Origin: Auxenochlorella pyrenoidosa
Taxonomy: Eukaryota; Chlorophyta; Trebouxiophyceae; Chlorellales; Chlorellaceae
DNA: 16,692 nucleotides
Assembly: GCA_001430745.1 (NCBI GenBank)
Contig: KQ481938.1
Span: forward strand, 966,721-983,412
Direction of reading: 5' to 3'
Under the pieces are notes generated by a model. It was not told the DNA's origin. It was given only the letters and a program-made list of their open reading frames with translations, and searched no databases. Position 1 is the first letter of the stretch. Every line of letters begins with the position of its first letter. The position numbers were made by a program, and so were the translations under genes. Shown piece by piece: positions 1 through 12,897 of this stretch.

Positions 1-97
1 CCGTCCATGGACATCATGAGGACTGGGCACGAGGTGCCGGATGGGCAGGAGCGCTGCATGGCCTTCAGCCGGGAGGAGCCGGCCGCCGGCAGCGCAC

Positions 98-1718
98 CGG
101 GGTTGGAGGTGGCGGTGGGGCCGCCGGCAAAGATGAGCGGTGCGGAGCCGGCGGCGGGGTCCCAGGGCTTCCCAGCCTCCTCCTTCCGCTCCTGCAGCGC
201 AGGGCCAGGCATGTGGGTTGACAGGCACCCAGGCTAGGCATGCCAGGGTGCACACACACAGTTGCCACCAGTGTACGCCTCCAGTGCCATCTGCATGCCC
301 GGTCCTTCCACCTCAGCGCGGCATGCTAGGCGCTGCCTGGCGGGGGCCCCGGTGGAGGCCCCACCTGCCAGGTGACGGGCACCCCCGACTGGCGCAGCAT
401 CTCCAGGATGTTGGTGCCGCCCAGCTCGTACGACAGCGAGAAGCCCAGCACATCAAACTCGTCCAGCGGGCGGCGCGACTCGACGCCAAACAGGCGCCGC
501 CCGTACCTGGCCAGCAGGGCCTGCGCAGGAGAGCCGCGGTGGTGCCGCAAGCGTGGGCAGCTTGTGCACGACCAGTAGGGAGAGGCAGCGCAACTGGCGC
601 TGCCGCTGCCTGGCCAGCAGCAGCATAGCGCTGCCAGGCCACCACCAATCAGCAGCGCGCACGTGCTGCGCTGCCGCGCGCCACCCACCAGCCCGCCCAC
701 CTGCATGTCGTCGCCCGGATAATAAGCTCGGTCACAGAGCAGGCCCTCCTGCTGGTTCAGGATGGAGTACAGGATGATGTGGCCCAGGTTGGACGCCCCC
801 ACTGCAGGCAGGGGGGTGCAGGCCGGGGGGGCGGAGGGCTTCAAAGCGGGAGGGCGAGCAGGGCGGAGCCCTCGTGCATCTGCTGGGACATGCAACACAC
901 TGGCTGCGCAGAGGGACGTGCCCACAGCTAACGGCCCAGCTGCATGGTCGCTAGCTGCTGCCACCACGATGCCGGGGATGGAGGGGGGCAAGGCAAGCGG
1001 GCGGGCGGCGCCTGCCTTCGTAAATCTCAGGGTAGGTGAGCGCAAACCGGATGTCTGCCTGCTCCCAGGGCTTGTGCACAGCGCCAAACTCGTTTCCCAG
1101 GTAGCGGGCCGGGGACTGCAGGTTGTAACAGAGCAGGGCATGGGGTGGATGCGTTGGGTGCACTGCCACATGCAGTCGGCTGGGCTGCCACCTCATCCGG
1201 CAGGCTGAACAGGGCGGGTGGCTCCCACCGACAGCGCCATCATTGGGCCGAACACCCCAGCACAATGACTTCGCAAGCAATGCTTGACACCCTTTCCGCA
1301 TGCAGCTGTCCTCCATGTGGGCGCAAAGCACCAGCCCACCCTAGGGCACCTGCCCACCTGCAGCTTCATCCACTCGGCCCGAGGGATGCCATAGATGTCG
1401 CCGGTGCCGGCCCGCAGCATGCGCTCCTCCCGGGCCTCCGCCTCTGTGCCGCTGGGCTGCGCCGGCGCTGCGGGCAAGTCCACCTGGGGGGCGGCAGCGG
1501 CTGCCGGGCAAACCTGCTGGCGCCGCCGGCGGGGCGGCACGCGGCCGGGCGCAGCGGCCAGCCTGCGACGTTTGGCGGGGGTTCGCCCGTTTGGGGATCT
1601 ACAACGACCTCTTCTCCGCAAATGCACTCTCTTAGCAGCGGTGGCAAGACAGAAAGAGCCCTCACCTTGCGGCAGAGGCAGGCAGCAGGCAGCCGCCTGC
1701 AGCGGCGCCCAGCAGCAT
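98..1718 (-). CDS. Radical SAM protein (TIGR03960-like), N-terminal part, organelle-targeted, partial
   Basis: Six exons read on the minus strand: 1718-1666, 1562-1358, 1115-1016, 801-701, 520-365 and 191-98. The last intron (GT donor at 97-96) runs off the left edge, so the Fe-S/SAM-binding core lies outside the window. The 236 visible residues begin with an Ala/Arg-rich stretch of about 60 residues without acidic residues, which looks like a plastid or mitochondrial targeting peptide. The conserved N-terminal domain of the TIGR03960 fused radical SAM family (Radical_SAM_N2) follows: RYLGNEFGAVHKPW, RFALTYPEIYEVGASNLGH, YYPGDDM, LFGVESRRPL, FDVLGFSLSYELGGTNILEM and PLIFAGGPTATSNP. All joins keep phase, and intron 802-1015 must use a GC donor. 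Start ATG 1718 was chosen because exon 1 joins in frame to the targeting-like stretch. The family is common in cyanobacteria and other bacteria, where its reaction is not established. Family identity is fairly sure; compartment and function are inference. Confidence 0.82.
802..1015 (-). other. GC-AG intron in the radical SAM gene
   Basis: The donor reads GAAG|GCAGGC and the acceptor CTGCAG|TGGGGG on the minus strand. Joining gives the conserved PEIYEVGASNLG motif in phase 1. No GT near the exon end could give this frame. Confidence 0.8.
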
Positions 1719-1976
1719 TCTGATGTAGCACAAACTATCCAAGAGAAATTATGAGCACCAGAGAAGGCCCTGCAAGCCCCTGCCCGCGGCAAGCCAAAAT
1801 GAACAGAAGCCCGTGGCCAGCGGGCGGTCTTGTTGTATAGACGACTCTCAACTGAAAGGTAACGGAATACAGTGGCGAGGAGCAATGCCGAAATGACTCG
1901 ATCTTGGCGAAGAACCCTGCTGCGAAAGGCACAGCACCAGACAGGCCGAAAGGCACGCTGAAAGGCCTTAATTTGC
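1719..1976. promoter_or_regulatory. Bidirectional promoter region between the radical SAM gene and TRMO
   Basis: 258 bp separate the two divergent start codons. The stretch is visibly richer in A/T than the flanking exons and has no recognisable coding segment. It must hold both 5' UTRs and both core promoters, unless either gene has an unseen upstream non-coding exon. No TATA box or defined operator could be named. Confidence 0.5.
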
Positions 1977-4456
1977 ATGATTGTTCAATGCATGTATGCT
2001 CGGATCATGTGGCCGACATCCCCAACAGTCCCGACGCCCGCAGGCGGCAGCACAGCCGCAAGTGCCGTGCGGCTAGCTGCGCTCTCGGCTCTTTTGGCCG
2101 CAGCGGTGCTCCAGCTGCGCAGACTTAGACGATTGCAAGCCGATCTGCAACGCGCCGAGGTTAGAGCATGCCCCTGTACGGCGAATGTGCTGCCGGCAGT
2201 GGCGCCAGCGTTGTGCAGCCGCCCCAGTGTTGTTCGGTCGTTCAGAGTGTTTTTGCATGAGCTGCCAGCCACCTGCCTGATGATGATGTCATCAGACTGC
2301 ACACCTTCTGCTTGCAGGAGGAAGCTCGATTTGCGGCAGAGGAGCGTCGGGCAGAGCGTGCGGGACGGGTCAAAGCAGAGGTATGGTGGGGATGGGCTGC
2401 CCTGCCAGAGAACCAGGTGAACAGGAAGGTCCCTGTCCCGTTGCCAGCACCCCACTGGCATACCCACTGAGGTATTTACCACCCCCACCCTCCCTTGTAT
2501 GCAGCGGGAGCTCCGCCAGCTGCAGCTGCGGCTGGGGCAGCTCAGCCAAGGCGGCCCTGCAGGCCCCAGCCATGTCCCCGAAGGTGCATCGGCATCAGCA
2601 GACAACAGCAGCGGCGGTGCTGCAGCCGGCGACAGCAGCGACAAGCTGGACTGGCAGTCCACTGCCTTCCCCATGCGCCCCATCGGCCTGCTGCGCTCCT
2701 GCTTCTCCCGCCGCAACGGCACGCCGCGGCAGCCGCTGCTGGTGCCCGCTGCGCGCGCCACGCTCACGCTGCGCCCCGAGCTCAGCGCCGACTTCTTCGA
2801 GGGGCTGCAGGGCTACTCCCATTGCTGGGTGCGCTGCGCGGCCCGGCCTGCTGTGCGCGCTGTGCAGAGCCCGAGCTGCAGCTTCTGGCTCGCTCCCGCC
2901 CCGGAGGCGCCGCCGGCACACCTGCGCTGCAGGTCGGTCGGCCTCATGCAGCCTGCCCGCCCCCACCAGCCCCTGGCCGCCCTCCCCCCCGCCCTCCCCT
3001 CCAGGTGCTGTACGTGTTCCACGAGAACACAGACCTTCAGCGGCTGTGGCAGCCCGGTCGGGACTCAGGCGTGCGCGCCAAGATCAGGCAAGGTTTTAGT
3101 TCAGCCACTAGGGGCATGCCATGGCGCAGGGGCAGGCCTGGGGCCACAGGACCCGGGCCCGGCTGCTCATTGCTCCTGCGCCGGGTCCGCAAGCTGGGGG
3201 GCCGTGCACTGCCGTCAGCAAGTTCTTTTGGTTGTGATACATGCTCGGGGCTGCAGACTGCAAGGCCATGGCGTTTAGTTTCCATGCCCTGCAGGGTGCC
3301 TCGGCTGGACGGAAGCAAGCTTGGGGTGTTTGCGACCCGCTCGCCCCACAGGTGGGGAAGGGGGTCTGGACCCACCTGCCTTTTTGGGCTAGCGTAGGTT
3401 GACGCCCGCCATGCATGCTGCATCCAGGCAATGGAGCTGGCGCCGCCTCCTTTCCCTAAGCGCGCGTCCAAGCACCCCGCTGCCTGCTCCCCTTCCCTGC
3501 GCCCCAGGCCGTGCCCCATCGGGCTGAGCGTGGCGCGCGTGGTGTGCGTGGAGGGCCGCACGCTCACGCTGGCAGGCGCCGACATTGTGGACGGCAGCCC
3601 CGTCCTGGACATCAAGCCGTTTGTGCCCTTCTGTGACAACGTGCCGGCGGCTGCGGCGCCCGCCTGGGTGGCAGCGCAGGTAGGATGCCCCACCCACTCG
3701 CCTCACGCCCCGCTTGGACGGAATGCAGCGCGCAATATTAGTTTCAGATTTGGGGAGCAGACTGGAGGCTGCAATGCCGTGCATCGTGTCGCACACGGCC
3801 TGCTTTGGCCTGCTTGCTGCTATGCTTCTGCCTCCGCGCTCCTCTCACTCTTGCCTGGCTCCACGCAGGCCGAGGACGAGCCGCTGCTCATCGGGCAGCT
3901 GCGCATCCCGCCCGCCGCCGAGGACGCGCTGCGGCGCTGCTGGGGCCGGCTGGGCACGCGCTCGCTGTACCGCAGCTTTGAGCAGTACCGACAGCTGGTG
4001 GCAGAGGTGAGGCACCCATGCAATTGCACGCGTGCACGGTCACTCAGGGCTTGCAGCCTGAGGGGTGTGTGCGCTGACGGAATGCAACCCATGCCTGCCA
4101 GACTCCCTGAAGCGCACATTGAGAAAGTGCCTTGATGTTGTTTGCACCTGGCCTGCCTATCTCAATCACCCTGTTCCCCCCAGGTGTTATCACGAGACAT
4201 CCGCAGCGTGACCCAGCGCATCAAGGTGCCACAGCGTGCGCAGCATGGCGGCCCCGCCGCGCTCAGCAGCACTGCGGGCACGGCTGCCGCGGCGGCTGCA
4301 GGCGCAGGACTGGAGACAGCAGCAGGGGACCGGCAGCACGAGGCGGCGGAGCAGGGGGAGGGCTTCTGGAAGGTGGTGCTGGATGGCATCCAGATCAGCT
4401 ATGACGTGGAGGACGGCAGCAGCAACGTGGTCCTGCGCAGCGCGACGCTGGCGTAG
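1977..4456 (+). CDS. TRMO: tRNA (adenine(37)-N6)-methyltransferase TrmO
   Basis: Eight exons: 1977-2159, 2318-2380, 2505-2828, 3005-3087, 3295-3351, 3508-3679, 3869-4006 and 4184-4456 (TAG), giving 430 residues. TrmO (TsaA/YaeB/UPF0066; human TRMO, C9orf156) uses S-adenosylmethionine to N6-methylate t6A37, giving m6t6A next to the anticodon of threonine tRNA. Family hallmarks are PIGLLRSCFSRRNGTPRQP (residues 141-159), LQGYSHCW then VLYVFHEN (183-198), RVPRLDG then GVFATRSPHRP (218-238), and SPVLDIKPFVPFCD (267-280). A C-terminal domain with RDIRSVTQR and VVLDGIQISYDV follows a low-complexity Ala/Gly linker. Residues about 30-47 form a hydrophobic segment, followed by a charged coiled-coil-like helix to about 95, an arrangement I recall in plant homologues. 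ATG 2007, in the same frame, is an alternative start giving 420 residues. Intron 3088-3294 uses a GC donor. Identity is very secure. Confidence 0.93.
3088..3294 (+). other. GC-AG intron in TRMO
   Basis: The donor reads TCAG|GCAAGG and the acceptor CTGCAG|GGTGCC. This phase-2 join gives AKIRVPRLDG, the family motif. The nearby GT eight bases downstream would put the next exon in the wrong frame. Confidence 0.85.
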
Positions 4457-4649
4457 CATCCTTGCCCGCCCTTCTCATCAACACACCTTGCACACTCCTC
4501 CAGCTTTGATCAGCTTGCACGCCCATCGACCCATCAGATTGTGCACTTGTGGTGTGAGTGACAGCTTTAACCAGGCATGGATGTAGGGCCACCAGGCAGA
4601 CTGGGTGGAACAGTGTGACAGGAAGGGCAGGGCAGTGCATACAGCCCTG
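4457..4649. other. Short tail-to-tail intergenic region with both 3' UTRs
   Basis: 193 bp lie between the TRMO stop and the ankyrin-gene stop, which converge here. I see no coding segment and no TGTAA-type algal polyadenylation signal on either strand, so the transcript ends probably overlap or extend into the neighbouring gene. Confidence 0.55.
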
Positions 4650-7091
4650 CTAGCCTGGCACCCAACAGCTGACCTCTGCCGCTGCTGCTGCGAGGACGGC
4701 GTGGCACAGCTCCAAAGGCAGCTGCACGCTTCTGCCACGAGGCTGCAGGGTCGGCCCACGCCCGCGCAGCGCTAGGAGTGCTGCGCCAGCTGCCGCCCGC
4801 AATGCAGCGGGCCAGCGGGCATGCGCAGCGGGGCTCCAGCGCGGCAGGCCCGCTGCCAGCTGCAGGGTGGGATACACCAAGCCCAGGCAGGGCCAGGCTC
4901 TGCCCTGCAGCACTTGCTGGGCCGACTCTGGGGGGCCGGCAGGGCTGGTACCTTCCCACAGAGAGGGGTCCTGCTCAGCCAGGAAGCGGGAGCAGGGGGC
5001 GCCCGCCCCAGCCAGCAGCTCGACGAGGCACAGCAGCTCGCGCTCGGTAGTGGCGGCGGCATTTCGCGCCTCCTCTGCCGCCAGCTGGATCTGCACAGGA
5101 CGTCAGACCCAAGCCGAGAAGGCACATTCATCACTGCCACGAGGTGCTGTTCTCGGTGCTGCTCTGGGGCCAACTCTGGGACAATCAAAGGCATGGCTGG
5201 CCCCCCGCCCCAGCCTGCAGCAGCTGCCTGCTCACCAGCCGTGTATCTGTACAGAGGGACAGCACGATGTCCAGAGCGGACTCTCCTTGCCCGTTGGGGG
5301 CATCGGCACTCGCCCCCGCTGCCAGCAGCAGCCGGCAGCGTGCGATGTCCAGCCGACCAGCAGCCACCAAGAGCGGCACCTCCCCGCAGCCTGCTGGGAC
5401 TCCATCAGCTGGGCAGCCTGCTGCTAGCAGGAGCTTCAGAGCGGCTGGGGAAGAGTGCCGCACTGCGTAGCAGGCAGGGTTGGTGCGCAGGCGCTCAGCC
5501 AGGGCTGCCACATCCAGCAGACGGCCTCCTGGTCGCACTGCATGCTGCTTTGCGCGCTCGTCTCGTCCTCCGGCACCATCGGGAACAGTGGCGGCTGGCG
5601 CACGGCCCTCGGGCTCGTGCAGCAGCAGTTTGGCCAGCAGCGCTTCGCTGCCCGGCTGCAGGGCAGCTTCCAGCAGGCGCATGGCGCCGCAAGCATCCCC
5701 TGGGCAGTTTGGGTCGAGCCCTGCTTGCAGGGGGGAGACACACAGAGGCAGATTTAGGCAGATGAGCCCTCCCCTGCAACCTGAGGGGGCTTCAACTAGC
5801 AGGCTGCTCGCCCACATCTCATGTACAGCAGTCCAGCCCCGGAGCCTGCCCACCAACCTGCAGCCAGCAGCGCAGCCAGCATGTGCCCATTGCCATGCTC
5901 CACAGCCGCCAGCGACGGGCGCAGGTTGCAGCATCGCAGGCCGCCGGCTAGCAGCGCCGACACAGCATCTGCCCTGTGGTCGGCGATGGCGCGCCCCAGA
6001 CTGTGGCTGCTGAGCCCTGCAGCCCTGGCGCCTGCTTTCAGCAGGGCCATCATAATGCAGTAGTTGCTGCTATGAGCAGCAATGCCCAGTGGGCAGGTGT
6101 GGTGCGCAAGCGCCCTGTGCAGCGCAGCCCTGCTGCCCCAGGGAGCATCTTCCGTTGGCCCCTCACAGCTACCGCTGCCGCAGCTAGGGCAGCGACCTGC
6201 GCCCGGGTCGGCGCCGCCGGACAGCAGCAGCTGCACACCTGGCAAGCTGCCAGCTGCTGTTGCCAGTGCTAAGGGAGTGCGGCCAGAGCCGTCGAAAGCC
6301 TCCATAGCTGCCGTGCTGTTGCAGAGCAGGCCAATGCCGGCCAGGGCTTGCAGCGCCTGCAGGGCATTAAGGCTGCTGTTGCCGCGGCTGCCGTCCTTGC
6401 CCGACAGGTGGCGACAGATAGCGTGGAGGGCCGTTGTCCCATCGCTTGCGGCCACATTAATAAGGCCAGGGCGGTGCTGTATCAGGCACAGCAGCGCAGG
6501 AATGCTGCAAGGATCCCTACAGGCTGCCTCTGCAGCTGTGTGAATGGCGGTGCACCCACAACGATCTATCACTGTGGCGTCTGCACCTGCATTGAGCAGC
6601 AGGCAGACCAGCTGGGGCGCTCCGCCAGGCACTGCAGCTGCGGCATGCAGCGGGGTCTGCCCGCCCTGCTTCTCGGCAGTGTTGGCATCTGCCCCCGCCT
6701 GCAGCAGCTGCTCGGCTGCTCCCAGCTTGCCGCGCGCAGCTGCGCAGAACAGGGCCGTTCGGCCGTCCAGGGTGGGCGTGTCAACCAAGTGAGGCTCGTG
6801 CATCAGCAGTGCTGCCAGGGTGCGGTGCTGCCCTGCACTGGCTGCATTGTGTATGGGAAGCAGCCCGTCTTTGCTGGGCTGGCGTACATCCGTTGGCTGC
6901 TGAGGTGTGCATCGCAGGACTGGCCTGGCGCGCATCAAAGGAGCGCCAGCGGCAAAGGCGGCGGTGGCGCCGGCGGCAGTAGAGGTGCAGCATGCCACAG
7001 CTGCGCCTTGCAGACTGCTTACAGCATTGCATTCAGGAGCATATCGCCCACAAACCGCCAGAGCCTTGAGCTCCAGGCGATGGCGCCCCAT
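4650..7091 (-). CDS. Large ankyrin-repeat protein
   Basis: Three exons on the minus strand: 7091-5858, 5720-5236 and 5090-4650 (TAG), giving 719 residues from ATG 7091. The first exon stays open to ATG 7250, which would give 772 residues; 7091 is preferred because it leaves more room for the divergent promoter. Ankyrin repeats begin near residue 75 with DGLLPIHNAASAGQ, then DGRTALFCAAARGK, GGQTPLHAAAA, DGTTALHAIC and GRTPLALATAAG, each with LLxAGAD-type turns. More diverged repeats run through exon 2 (EVPLLVAAGRLDIARC, GESALDIVLSL) and across the second splice into exon 3 (LVELLAGAGAPCS), which supports the joins. The C-terminal end carries an LPLEL helix like the SOCS/F-box-like ends seen in some algal ankyrin proteins; that resemblance is weak. 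Ankyrin proteins bind other proteins, but no partner or pathway can be read here. The architecture is sure, the function unknown. Confidence 0.8.
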
Positions 7092-7340
7092 TGGAGAAGC
7101 GGCGGCGGCAGCGGCAGCAAGTGCAGCACAGCCGGGCCGGGCGCGCCTCTTGCAGACCAGGCGGTGTCGAAGCAATGTAACGAGATGTAGGGAGCGAGAA
7201 ACAAGGCAGAGGAGTCCTGATGCTGCGCAAGGGTTTTTGCCAAGCAACATGAGTGGACTGCAGGCCTTGTTTCCTAGTGCATCGCACTTCTGATTCGAAC
7301 ATCGAGTCAAACCTTGCAGTCAACGGCATTCAGCGACATT
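7092..7340. promoter_or_regulatory. Very short divergent promoter between the ankyrin and DUF1802 genes
   Basis: At most 249 bp, and only 90 bp if the ankyrin protein starts at ATG 7250, separate the two divergent start codons. The part from about 7180 to 7340 is poorer in G/C than the exons on both sides. No specific promoter motif could be named. Confidence 0.45.
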
Positions 7341-8849
7341 ATGGTGGCCACCCAGTGGGCAACCTTCCAGCAGAACGCCGCCCTGCCTGCGCGCGCTGCC
7401 CAAAGCGCGAGCATATCAGTTGCTGCTGGCAGAAGGCGCCCCAAGCTGGTCATACACGCTGCCAGCGACTCTGCCGCCGCCGCCGTCTCCCCTGCCACTG
7501 CGCCGCCGTCTGCGATGTTGGCGCTGAAAGAGTGGGCGCCAACGTGCGCGGCCATTGCAGCGGGCGAGCAGACGGTGCGTGTAAATCTCAAGGGCGGGGC
7601 AAGGGCCCATGCTGCTCGCAGCCGACTTGCCGGCTGCTCGTGCGTGCGTTGCGCCAGCACCCCTTGCTCTGGTTGGAGGCACACCACAACGCGGCTCTCG
7701 GCCTGCTCGGCTGGCCAGGTATGTGCCCTGACTGCCCTGCACGTCTGCTTCTGCCCACAGATCTTGCTGCGTAAGGGGGGCATCAAGGAGCCGACCTTTA
7801 AGCCGGCTGCGCGCGAGTTCATGCTCTTCCCCACGAGCTTCCACACCGACGCCCAGGCGAGGCGGTCGGCAGCGCCAGCCGGGCGCGTGCGATCAGGAGC
7901 TGAGGGGGCGCTGCTGCTTCCCGCGACTACGCTCCTGACCTGCACCACCGCCACCTGCCATACACCAGCAGGGGGCCTGAGCATCATCCCTGCTCTTCAG
8001 CCGAGCCGCTCGCCCCCGCCTCTAAGACGCCCCCTCAAGCCCCCCCCCCCCCCCCCCCCCCCGCTGTGCTGCAGCTGCTCAAGCCCGACGCCGCGCAGCG
8101 CTACGCGGCCGAGTGCGCGTTCGATCCCAAGGCGCAGCCCGTGCTGCGCTTTGGCACGTGGGCCACCCTCACGGGGGCGTGGACCACGGCAGACCCCGAG
8201 GTGCTGCACCTGCTGGATGGCCTGCATGTCTGGGCGCCCGGCTTCCTGGTGAGGCCGCCACTCATCTCCACCCCCCTCGCGCCTGCCTTGGGTTTCAATT
8301 GAGCACCAAACATGAGCGCTGTCGCCGCTGCATATGAGCTGAGGCCTGGGACATGCAGCCAGCAAGCGGGTGGCCCCTGCATCTCCCTGGTCTGCGGCGT
8401 GCCTCGGTGCTGGAGGACCCGCGCTGGCCTCTGCTGCCTCCCCACCTGCCCCTCCTCCCTGCTGGGTGCCCTGCCCTTGTGTCTGGTGTCAGCCTCACGA
8501 CCACCCTCGCAGCGCCGCCCCACTGGCGCAGGAGAACCGGCTGCGCTGGCGCAGCACCCAGCCCATCACGGTGCTGGAGCTGCGCGCGGCGCGCCTGCCC
8601 CAGCCGCTGGAGCTGCTTCCCCGGGAGGACTTCTGGGGCTGCTTCTCCTGGCTGGACCTGGCGGCGGCACCCAAGGGCAGCAGCACGGAGGAGCAGCGAC
8701 AGCTGGCAGAGGCGGCGTCATCCGCGGCAAAGGCAGCGGCGGCGGCGGCGGCGCCCGCGCTGGACGATGCGACCTTTGCCGAGCGCCAGGCGCTGTGCCG
8801 GCGGCAGCTGGCGCAGCTGGCAGACCTGCAGGAGCTGCCGCTGCCGTGA
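7341..8849 (+). CDS. DUF1802 family protein, putatively organelle-targeted
   Basis: Four exons: 7341-7574, 7761-7856, 8075-8248 and 8532-8849 (TGA), giving 273 residues. The N-terminal 58 or so residues are rich in Ala, Ser and Arg, with almost no acidic residues in the first 45, and read like a plastid transit peptide. The DUF1802 domain follows: MLALKEWAPTCAAIAAGEQT, then ILLRKGGIKEPTF and REFMLFPTSFHTDAQ, then LLKPDAAQRY, a stretch ending GLHVWAPGFL, and the last exon with RSTQPITVLELR. The family occurs in cyanobacteria, other bacteria and plants and has no assigned reaction. An Ala-rich low-complexity insert (AASSAAKAAAAAAAP) lies near the C-terminus. Intron 7857-8074 uses a GC donor and contains a long run of C. 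ATG 7341 is the only in-frame ATG ahead of the targeting stretch. Family call is good; compartment is inferred. Confidence 0.84.
7857..8074 (+). other. GC-AG intron in the DUF1802 gene
   Basis: The donor reads CCAG|GCGAGG and the acceptor CTGCAG|CTGCTC. The phase-0 join restores the conserved FHTDAQLLKP stretch. There is no GT close to the exon end. Confidence 0.82.
8040..8062 (+). repeat. Run of 23 cytosines next to a splice acceptor
   Basis: An uninterrupted C tract ends 12 bases before the acceptor at 8074, within a longer pyrimidine-rich stretch from about 7990. It serves as, or overlaps, the polypyrimidine tract of the DUF1802 intron. Its exact length is prone to sequencing and replication slippage. 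Confidence 0.9.
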
Positions 8850-9513
8850 TCCACCCCCTGCACCTCTGTGCTGTGGTGCTGGCCCCTGCTCTTGCCCGCG
8901 CCTGCCTCTCATAGCTCTGCTCTCCTGACTGGTCCCATGTATTTTAACCCCCTGCTGCCCGCCTGGGCAGTCCTGTGACCAGGGTTGTGGCTCGCTCCTT
9001 GACTCATTTCATGTTACAGGTATGTTTGGGAGCAAACAAGGCGCCTTTGCTGGCATTGGTCGGCGCACGGGGCACCAGGAGCATCAGGCGCCAGCGCTCC
9101 CCGCCCAGCTCGGCATGGTGGTCATACAGACATAAGAGAGGCCTACCTAGGAACGATGAAGAAGCAACGCAGCAGGGCTGGCTAGCTAGCTGTCTTGGGA
9201 GGCAAGGAAAGGGAGGAAAAATCAATGGCATCATTCACAAAATCTCAGGGTTGGGAGGACGAATCACAAATGCAGTTCAAGCGGCTGGCAGGCACAAAAG
9301 AAGGCAAGAGCAGGGCATAGCACATTACGAATGCTGTCTGGCGAGCATGGCAGATGATGGTTTCAATGGGCATGGGAGGACCCAGCAGCTAAAGGGCCAC
9401 ACGTGGGCATGTCGCAGCTGTCTTGAGTTTGTACAGGCTGAACAGGCGGCAGCACGGTCTTGAACAGCCGGCTGCCTATTTCCAGTCTGAGCGCTGCAGC
9501 GCCTGGGCTGCGC
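8850..9513. other. Tail-to-tail intergenic region between the DUF1802 and GDH genes
   Basis: 664 bp hold the 3' UTRs of two convergent genes. Most of it (about 8930-9050 and 9130-9480) is less G/C-rich than coding sequence. No known gene was recognised. A small codon-biased island on the minus strand at 9004-9140 is described under findings. Confidence 0.55.
9014..9018 (-). terminator. Candidate TGTAA polyadenylation signal for GDH
   Basis: TGTAA is the usual green-algal poly(A) signal. This copy on the minus strand lies about 500 bases after the GDH stop, which would imply a long 3' UTR. A 5-mer can occur by chance. Confidence 0.25.

Positions 9514-12897
<3,384 letters not shown>

Noticed and set aside
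1633..1665. Alternative very short first intron of the radical SAM gene (acceptor near CTGCTAAG)
   Set aside because: It would be only about 30 bases long and leads into a frame that does not join the conserved exons; the acceptor at 1563 keeps the frame.
2495..3397. Long single open frames (up to 300 codons) across TRMO
   Set aside because: They run through exons and introns in the wrong frame, are Ala/Arg/Pro-rich, and carry no family motif; in GC-rich DNA stops are rare, so long spurious frames are expected.
4842..5765. Plus-strand open frame opposite the ankyrin gene
   Set aside because: It is the antisense shadow of ankyrin exons 2 and 3, with no splice logic or conserved motif.
9009..9024. 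Splice-like TTACAG|GTATGT sequence on the plus strand
   Set aside because: It lies well after the DUF1802 stop codon with no exon on either side that can be supported.
8975..9463. Plus-strand open frame of 162 codons in the intergenic gap
   Set aside because: No motif, no codon bias like the neighbouring genes, and it overlaps the likely 3' UTRs of two convergent genes.
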